NCBI GenBank assembly: GCA_964639895.1
Contig: CAZXEJ010000010.1
Location: forward strand, 1-56,934
DNA: 56,934 nt
Direction: 5' to 3'
From: CAZXEJ01 sp964639895
Lineage (GTDB): Bacteria > Desulfobacterota_D > UBA1144 > Nemesobacterales > JADFKM01
The notes under the pieces: model-generated
What the model was told of the DNA's origin: nothing
Seen by the model: only the letters and a program-made list of their open reading frames with translations
The model's database searches: none
Position numbers and translations under genes: made by a program
Part shown: piece after piece, positions 51,795 to 56,934 of the stretch
How the letters are laid out: every line of letters starts with the position of its first letter
How positions within the stretch are numbered: the stretch's first letter is position 1

Positions 51795-52970
51795 TCAGAA
51801 CCTCTTGGGTTGCGGTAGTCTAATGGGTCCCAGGGGATCGGAGCTCCCCGCCGTACCTTCGCGTACGGCTTCTACCACGACGCGATCTCCCTCCTTGAGT
51901 CCGTCGGCCTCGACGAGCTCCGTGTAACGCTCGTCGCTTATGCCGGCCTTGACCTTGACCGGTACGAGCTCGTCGCGCCCGACCTCCGTCCAGACGACCC
52001 GGGCTCCTCCGCCGTCACCGTCGACATTCCCCCGTATCCTGGCGGCGGGGGGTGGGATGAATCGCAGCGCGGCGTTGGGGACACGTAGCACACCGCGCCG
52101 TTGGGCCACGAGCAATCTCACGGCAGCCGTCATTCCGGGTCTCAGTTTGCCCTCGGGGTTATCGACGGCGACGATGACGTTGTAGGTTACCACGTTGTCC
52201 CTTACGACCGGGTCGTTTATGATGGTCGACACTGTGCCGGTGAACTCAGTGTCGGGGTAGGCGTCCACGGTGAAACGGGCCTTTTGTCCCACTTCGACGA
52301 GGCCGATGTCGGCTTCGCTCACGTTGGCTTCGACCTCCATGCGTGACGTGCTGGCCGCCACGATGAACAGTGGTTCCGCCAGGCTTGGGGAGACGCTCTG
52401 GCCGGGCTTGACGTTCACCGAGATGACGGTGCCGTCGATGGGCGAGCGTATGGTGGCGGCTTCCAGATCGGCCTCGGCCGTCTTGAGCGCCGTCTCGGCC
52501 CGCTCCACCTGGGCCAGCGCGGAGAGGTGGCGTGCACGTGAGTTCTGGAGCTCCTCGCTGGAGATGAACCCCTCGGCGTAAAGCTCCTTGTTGGCGGCAT
52601 ATGTCTTTCGCAGCAGCTCGGCCTCGGCGCGCGCATGCTTGAGATCGGCACGTGCCATCTCGAGCTTCCTTCGGAAAGGCTCGGCGTCCAGTCGTGCCAG
52701 CGGTTGGCCCTTTTTGACGGTGCTGTTGTAGTCAACCAGCACCTCGGTCACGGTGCCCTCCACACGGCTCGCCACCCGATAGGTCACCGTAGGGTTGACG
52801 GTGCCCGTTGCGGTCACGAACGCGGTGATGTCCCCTCTGTCGACGGGGGCCGTGCCGTAGCGGTAGCGCAACTCGGACCCTCCGCGGAGGCGTCCCCATA
52901 CCATCAGCGCCAGCACCACCACGAGCAGCGCTGTGAGGGCGGTTCGCAAGCGTGGTTTCATCTTCCTCAC
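51795..52970 (-). CDS. MacA-like periplasmic adaptor (HlyD/RND-type)
   Basis: Encodes 391 residues. An N-terminal anchor (TALTALLVVVLALMVWG) is followed by half a lipoyl domain (GTVTEVLVDYNSTVKKGQPLARL), an alpha-hairpin (~95-170; LKHARAEAELLRKTYAANKE), the second lipoyl half (IRSPIDGTVISVNVKPGQSV), a beta-barrel and a membrane-proximal domain. The adaptor bridges the inner-membrane pump and the TolC-type channel. It overlaps the tolC-like gene by 4 nt, so the two are translationally coupled. Confidence 0.95.
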   Translation of the reverse strand: MRKMKPRLRTALTALLVVVLALMVWGRLRGGSELRYRYGTAPVDRGDITAFVTATGTVNPTVTYRVASRVEGTVTEVLVDYNSTVKKGQPLARLDAEPFRRKLEMARADLKHARAEAELLRKTYAANKELYAEGFISSEELQNSRARHLSALAQVERAETALKTAEADLEAATIRSPIDGTVISVNVKPGQSVSPSLAEPLFIVAASTSRMEVEANVSEADIGLVEVGQKARFTVDAYPDTEFTGTVSTIINDPVVRDNVVTYNVIVAVDNPEGKLRPGMTAAVRLLVAQRRGVLRVPNAALRFIPPPAARIRGNVDGDGGGARVVWTEVGRDELVPVKVKAGISDERYTELVEADGLKEGDRVVVEAVREGTAGSSDPLGPIRLPQPKRF

Positions 52971-54226
52971 TCTATATCCTCGCCAAGAGCGCGCTCGAGG
53001 CGTGCCCGGGCTATTTTATAATTATATACTGCGCGCGCGTAGTCGCTCATAGTGCTGGCGGCCAGCGCGCGGGCCGCCAGCAGCTCGACCTCGGAGCTTC
53101 TGCCCATCTCGTACTGCTTCCTGGCGAGCTCGAGGTCTCTCTGTGCCGAGCGGTGGGAGGCTTCGGTGACGTTTATGCTTTCGAGTGCATAGTTCAAGTC
53201 AAGCAACAGCTTCCCTATCGAGGCCTCGATCTCGTTCTTCATGGCCTCGATCTCGTGTTCGGTCCTCTCCAGTTCGGCCCTCGATTCCCTCACCTTGGCC
53301 AGCTTCGAGAAGCCGTTGAAGAGCGGCATCTTGATGCCGAGACCCGCGATGAAGTCCGGACCCGTGGCCCCCTCTCCCTCGAACCTGTATGCGGCCCTGC
53401 CTACGACGACGGGGAGGAAGCGGCGGCGCGAGGCCTTCGTTCTCGCCCTCAGGGCGGCCTCTTTGGCCAGCAGGCGCCGGAGCTCGGGACGGCGCTCGAG
53501 CGCCCTCTTTACGGCCGACTCCCTGTCGACGTAGACGGGCTTGTAGGTGAGGTCTTCCTTGAGCCGGAATTTGAAGCCGTCGCCGACTCCCATGGTTTCG
53601 CGTAGATGCAGCAGTGCGCTCTCGAGCTTGTTCCGTGCCTCCAGCATCAGCAGCCTCGCGTTGCCCAGCTCGACGCTGGCCTCGGTCACCTCCACCAGCG
53701 ACGCCCTGCCCACTTCGTGGAACCTCTGCAGGCGTTCCAGTTCCTTCTTCTTTGATTCCACGACCACCCGTGCAGATTCATACTCGTGCTGGGCGGCGAG
53801 GGCGTCGTAGTAGGCCACCTTCGTCTCGAGTACGGCGTCCATCTCCTCGGTTAGTGCTTCGTACTCGGAGGCGTCCACGTTCGAGCGGCTCATCCTCACG
53901 GTGTTGAGCGTACGGCCGAAGTCCCATATGAGTTGGTCGAGCGAGACGCGCGACTCGCGCTCGATGAAGGGTATGATGAACTTGAAGTTGACCTGCGGGT
54001 AGAAGGCGGATTTGGCGTCCAGAAGACGCGACCGCATCACCTTCACCTCGCTGTGGCTCGCCTTGATGCGCGGGTTGTTCTCGAGCGTCATCCGTACGGC
54101 GTCCTCAACGGTGAGCACCTCCTCCTGAGCAGCCGCGGCGCCTGCGGCCACGACGACGAGTACCACCATCGGGACGACGCTCCTGGCGAACATCACGAAG
54201 AAGAGATTGCGCTCATTGGTTTTCAT
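52967..54226 (-). CDS. TolC-family outer-membrane efflux protein
   Basis: Encodes 419 residues. A signal peptide (VVPMVVLVVVAAGAAAA, cut before QEEVL) is followed by two OEP repeats, each with a long helical hairpin: LTVEDAVRMTLENNPRIKAS, and later VDRESAVKRALERRPELRRLLAKE. It forms the outer-membrane exit duct of the four-gene efflux system. AAGGAGG sits before the ATG. It is first in the operon tolC-macA-macB(ATPase)-macB(permease), with overlaps or gaps of 4 nt throughout. The substrate may be a peptide, lipid or macrolide-like compound. Confidence 0.94.
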   Translation of the reverse strand: MKTNERNLFFVMFARSVVPMVVLVVVAAGAAAAQEEVLTVEDAVRMTLENNPRIKASHSEVKVMRSRLLDAKSAFYPQVNFKFIIPFIERESRVSLDQLIWDFGRTLNTVRMSRSNVDASEYEALTEEMDAVLETKVAYYDALAAQHEYESARVVVESKKKELERLQRFHEVGRASLVEVTEASVELGNARLLMLEARNKLESALLHLRETMGVGDGFKFRLKEDLTYKPVYVDRESAVKRALERRPELRRLLAKEAALRARTKASRRRFLPVVVGRAAYRFEGEGATGPDFIAGLGIKMPLFNGFSKLAKVRESRAELERTEHEIEAMKNEIEASIGKLLLDLNYALESINVTEASHRSAQRDLELARKQYEMGRSSEVELLAARALAASTMSDYARAVYNYKIARARLERALGEDIE

Positions 54227-54384
54227 CGTACGCGTCCTCCTTGGAGTGCGGCGTTTGCAACCTTGCTGCGTTTGCGACGCGCGCCTCTCGGCGGCGGAGC
54301 GGGCCGGCGTTGAGCTTGGCCGCGTTATGCTGCGGCTGGGCGGTCGGCGGCGCAGGGGGGGGTGGATATCGGCGCGGCGTTGCG

Positions 54385-54390
54385 TACAAT
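54385..54390 (+). promoter_or_regulatory. -10 box immediately upstream of hemW
   Basis: TACAAT is followed by an 8-nt gap and the GTG start at 54399, with no Shine-Dalgarno. The message is probably leaderless. The -35 region (GTGGAT) is weak. Confidence 0.5.
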
Positions 54391-54398
54391 AACACGTC

Positions 54399-55571
54399 GT
54401 GGCCTTCGGAGTCTATATACATATTCCCTACTGCACGCAGAAATGCCCGTACTGCGACTTCAACTCCTGGGGGGTGGGGTTCGAGGTACCTGAACAAGAA
54501 TATACCAATGCGCTGCTGAGTGAAATACGCCTCTACGCCGACGTCCTCGCATCCAGGACCCTTGATACCGTCTACCTGGGCGGTGGGACGCCGTCGCTGT
54601 TCTCGCCCCAGTCAGTCGGCGCGGTGGTGGAGGCGCTCTGCCGCGCCGCGCCAAGCGTGGCCGCGGGGCTCGAGGTCACGGTAGAGGCAAACCCCGAGAG
54701 CGTCGACGTAGAAAAGCTCGCCGGCTACCGGGCGGCTGGCGTGAACAGGGTGAGCGTGGGGGTGCAGTCGCTGAGCCCCAGGAAGCTCGGGTTGCTCGGC
54801 CGGAGGACCAGTCCCGACGATATACGCCGGGCCGTGGATGCCGTGTCGGAGGCCGGCATAGTGAATGTCAACATCGACCTCATCTTCGCCACCCCGGGCG
54901 AGACTCTCGAGGAGTGGGAGCACGACCTTGAGGGCGCGGTCGCCCTGGGCCCCACGCACTTTTCCTGCTACGGGCTCACCGTAGAGGAGGGCACGCCCTT
55001 CTGGTCGCTGGCCCGTAGGGGGTTGTTGCATCTTCCGGACGAGGAGGCCTCACGCGCCATGCTGTTGCTCGCCGTGACGCTCTTGGCCCGCCGAGGCTAC
55101 GAGCGCTACGAGATATCCAACTTCGCCCGTCCCGGGTACGAGTGCCGTCACAACCTGCTCTACTGGCGCGGAGAGGACTACCTGGGATTAGGGGCGGGGG
55201 CGCACTCCCACCTTCGGTCCACGGACGTCGGAGAGACGAGGGGGAGCCCCCGGCGGTGGAGCAACGTGAGGAACCCCCGGCTCTACATGGAGAAGGCCGT
55301 TCGAGGCGAGCCCCCCGTGGCCGCACGCGAGCGGTTGGATGCAGCCCAGGTTGCCGACGAGACGCTGCTCATGGGCCTCAGGTTGGCCGAAGGGGTCAGC
55401 ATCACCGATCTTCGCAGCAGGACGGGCCTCCGACCCGACCCGGAGCGGATCGCCCACCTGGTTCGTGAGGGGTTCCTCAGAATGGAGGGCGACCGGTTGA
55501 GCCTCAGCGACGAGGGCTTCTTGTTGGCCGACGCCGTCATCGAGCGTGTGTGCCGCTCGTTTACTCCCTAG
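54399..55571 (+). CDS. hemW: Radical SAM haem chaperone HemW
   Basis: Encodes 390 residues. YIHIPYCTQKCPYCDFNS holds the [4Fe-4S] ligands (Cys12, Cys16, Cys19). YLGGGTPSLFSP, EANPESVD, RVSVGVQSL, NVNIDLIFATPGET and YEISNFARPGYECRHNLLYWRGEDYLGLGAGAHSH (in two overlapping pieces) define the HemN-like family, HemW branch. HemW delivers haem to respiratory enzymes and is not the coproporphyrinogen oxidase itself. GTG is chosen as the start: it gives the standard MAFGVYIHIPYC and fits the promoter. It overlaps the convergent DUF1285 gene by 11 nt. Confidence 0.96.
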   Translation: MAFGVYIHIPYCTQKCPYCDFNSWGVGFEVPEQEYTNALLSEIRLYADVLASRTLDTVYLGGGTPSLFSPQSVGAVVEALCRAAPSVAAGLEVTVEANPESVDVEKLAGYRAAGVNRVSVGVQSLSPRKLGLLGRRTSPDDIRRAVDAVSEAGIVNVNIDLIFATPGETLEEWEHDLEGAVALGPTHFSCYGLTVEEGTPFWSLARRGLLHLPDEEASRAMLLLAVTLLARRGYERYEISNFARPGYECRHNLLYWRGEDYLGLGAGAHSHLRSTDVGETRGSPRRWSNVRNPRLYMEKAVRGEPPVAARERLDAAQVADETLLMGLRLAEGVSITDLRSRTGLRPDPERIAHLVREGFLRMEGDRLSLSDEGFLLADAVIERVCRSFTP

Positions 55572-56088
55572 CGGAGCCGTCGCCTCCTCGTCCGGCCTTC
55601 CCGAGTCGATAGCGCATGCCGGCGTGCTCGAGAAAGTATTCGCCCCCTTCTTCTACTATGTGCGAGGCAAGCTGGTAGTAGGCCGGCCGGCTGAACCGCG
55701 CTTCGAAGCGGCCTTCCTTGACGGTGGTGTAGGGTACGTTGTCTTCGCCGAACCGGAGATGCAAGGGGTCCAGCTCCTCGACGGTATCGTCGTTCAATAC
55801 CAGCTGGAGCCTTCCTTCTCGGCTGACCACGCTTCTTACGACGAAAGGCGTGTCTTCGGCCCGAACGTAGACCCGCACGTCACCCTCCTCCACGAAGAGG
55901 CGGCCGTCGCCGTCGCTCTTGAGGTTGGATATGTTGTAGAGATAGGTGCGCCTGTGCAGCACGGGCAGGCCGTCCTGGTACCAGTTGCCCTCTTTGTCTA
56001 TGTAGAACCTAGGTCTACTGGCGTCACGGTCGTCGGTCGCAGACACCGTCGGGATCTCCTTCCGTTCGGGATGTCTCCACTTATACAC
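55561..56088 (-). CDS. DUF1285-family protein
   Basis: Encodes 175 residues. RPRFYIDKEGNWYQDGLPVLHRRT matches the start of DUF1285, and VYVRAEDTPFVVRSV, LVLNDDTVEELDPLHLRFGEDNVPY and FSRPAYYQLASHI follow in the family order. A mostly beta-sheet cytosolic protein of unknown function. The GTG at 56088 has no clear ribosome site, and no better start is available in the family region. The last codons overlap the 3' end of hemW. It is 25 nt after yjbQ on the same strand. Confidence 0.87.
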   Translation of the reverse strand: MYKWRHPERKEIPTVSATDDRDASRPRFYIDKEGNWYQDGLPVLHRRTYLYNISNLKSDGDGRLFVEEGDVRVYVRAEDTPFVVRSVVSREGRLQLVLNDDTVEELDPLHLRFGEDNVPYTTVKEGRFEARFSRPAYYQLASHIVEEGGEYFLEHAGMRYRLGKAGRGGDGSARE

Positions 56089-56113
56089 GAGGGGCGCAAC
56101 CGGCCGCCCCCCC

Positions 56114-56527
56114 TCACTCGCCTATCACCTTTATTATGACCCGCTTCCTGCGCTGGCCGTCGAACTCGGCGTAGAACACCCTCTGCCACGGGCCCAGGTC
56201 GAGGTCGCCCTTCGTGACGGGCACTATCACCTGATGGTGCATGATGAGGTTCTTCAGGTGTGCGTCGCCGTTGGTCTCTCCCGTCCTGTGGTGCCGGTAG
56301 TCGTCCCTGTAGGGGGCGAGCCCCTCGAGCCACTCCCAGATGTCTTCGATCAAGCCCTCCTCGAGGTCGTTCACGTAGACGGCGCTCGTGATATGCATGG
56401 CTGAGACGAGCGCGAACCCCTCGGCTATTCCGCTCTTGCGTACGGCTTCCCTGACCGTGTCGGTGATGTGGATCATCTCTCTCTTTTTTTCGGTGTTGAA
56501 CCATAGGTATTCGGTGTAGGATTTCAT
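56114..56527 (-). CDS. yjbQ: YjbQ/UPF0047 family protein
   Basis: Encodes 137 residues, the normal length. SAMHITSAVYVND and YRHHRTGETNGDAHLKNLIMHHQVIVPV carry the conserved His residues of this fold, and LGPWQRVFYAEFDGQRRKRVIIKVIG is the usual ending. Members have weak thiamine-phosphate synthase activity, but the true role is unclear. GGAGGGCGAAG precedes the ATG at 56527. The longer upstream frame is Pro/Arg-rich and is rejected. Confidence 0.95.
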   Translation of the reverse strand: MKSYTEYLWFNTEKKREMIHITDTVREAVRKSGIAEGFALVSAMHITSAVYVNDLEEGLIEDIWEWLEGLAPYRDDYRHHRTGETNGDAHLKNLIMHHQVIVPVTKGDLDLGPWQRVFYAEFDGQRRKRVIIKVIGE

Positions 56528-56863
56528 CTTCGCCCTCCACGGCGTTTTGACGGCGGGACGGCCCCGCCCCGAAGGGGAAGGCCGTTCTCTTCCGCTCTCC
56601 CTCACTCGGAGCGGGGGGCCGACATTGAGAATGTAACGCTTGATGGGCCGCGAGGCAACCCCTGGGGAGGGTCTCTTAGCGGCGGGGGGGTTGAGAGGGG
56701 GGGTCCCTGCCGCTGGGGCGAAGGTGAGCCGTAGGCGTGCCCGCACGCCGGGGACCGGTGCCGCGGCGGCCTTCCCTACGGGACGGGGGGTTGGCGCCGG
56801 TTTGAGGAGGTCCTGCGGCGGGTGTTCGGGATAGGGTCGCGGTGTGGTTTCCTTTCACGATGT
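56528..56863. other. Gene-free stretch at the contig end
   Basis: About 335 nt of G-rich sequence between yjbQ and the adapter. No gene, RNA or repeat is recognised. Being next to an adapter-derived end, its bases may be less reliable than the rest. Confidence 0.5.
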
Positions 56864-56934
56864 AGATCGGAAGAGCACACGTCTGAACTCCAGTCACGAA
56901 TTCGTTACTCGTATGCCGTCTTCGGCTTGAAAAA
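56864..56934. other. Illumina sequencing adapter (assembly artefact)
   Basis: From 56864, AGATCGGAAGAGCACACG and the rest of the common TruSeq read-1 adapter continue for 34 nt. An 8-nt index-like GAATTCGT (56898-56905) follows, then the index-primer remainder CTCGTATGCCGTCTTC and GCTTG with three mismatched bases (56906-56907 and one T-to-G), then AAAA. This is not genomic DNA. A minus-strand frame across it (56676-56897) would give the well-known artefact peptide MTGVQTCALPI and must not be annotated. Confidence 0.97.

Noticed and set aside
56676..56897. Minus-strand frame beginning MTGVQTCALPI
   Set aside because: The first residues are translated Illumina adapter; the rest is Pro/Arg-rich non-coding sequence.

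Overview
This is a 56.9 kb piece of a GC-rich, Gram-negative bacterial chromosome, almost certainly a draft or metagenome contig. It opens inside groEL and ends in what reads as Illumina adapter sequence (56864-56934), so its right edge is an assembly end. A diderm envelope is shown by a TolC-type outer-membrane factor with MacA/MacB-like partners, lipoproteins, a Tat-exported MsrP and an RseP. HprK/RapZ/PtsN, a DUF4388 protein, a J-domain/TPR protein and crotonyl-CoA carboxylase/reductase together suggest Desulfobacterota, the former Deltaproteobacteria, or a neighbouring phylum. That placement is inference. Ile ATA and Arg AGG codons are frequent despite the high GC.

Layout. 1-4.0 kb: groEL end, a 1.1 kb gene-free gap, cofC (F420 synthesis), a tandem AhpD/CMD protein and a TetR regulator. 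4.8-16.4 kb: a + strand run dealing with protein folding, chromosome handling and export: PpiD/SurA-like foldase, receiver-like/DUF4388/J-domain/TPR protein, smc, secA, moxR. 16.6-20.1 kb: small membrane protein, then cofactor genes (phhB, folK, folD, thiD). 20.3-26.3 kb: GspC-like exported protein, CPA1 antiporter with a TrkA-N-like tail, a 54-residue lipoprotein, a HAL2-type phosphatase, a CBS-pair protein and a tail-anchored peptide. 26.4-31.3 kb: minus-strand operon uppS-dxr-rseP-DUF58 with 4-nt stop/start overlaps at uppS/dxr and dxr/rseP. 31.5-35.8 kb: ccr (+), then a BamE-like protein, an alpha/beta hydrolase, a HAD phosphatase and an unknown protein (all -). 36.5-39.3 kb: regulatory PTS operon ptsN-hprK-rapZ-EIIA(Man). 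39.5-45.3 kb: polytopic glycosyltransferase, a 4-TM protein resembling a piece of haem-copper oxidase subunit I, msrP, PA0069-type radical SAM protein, Ycf46-like AAA ATPase. 45.6-47.1 kb: rpmG and eno. 47.7-49.6 kb: FG-GAP lipoprotein. 49.9-54.2 kb: four-gene efflux operon. 54.4-56.5 kb: hemW, a DUF1285 protein and yjbQ.

The genes are mostly core metabolism and envelope upkeep. I see no CRISPR array, prophage, insertion sequence, tRNA or rRNA, and no clear multi-gene unknown system. The least ordinary signals are: -10 boxes 6-8 nt before the start codons of thiD, folK, uppS and hemW, with no Shine-Dalgarno (leaderless transcription); a perfect 9-2-9 palindrome at 4453-4472 of the GACT/AGTC type; an RseP with a third PDZ domain placed before the second membrane segment; a tandem CMD protein lacking the usual His after both CxxC motifs; and the haem-copper-like 4-TM protein beside msrP. 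Gene-free stretches add up to roughly an eighth of the window. Many are G-rich on one strand and have no recognisable content.
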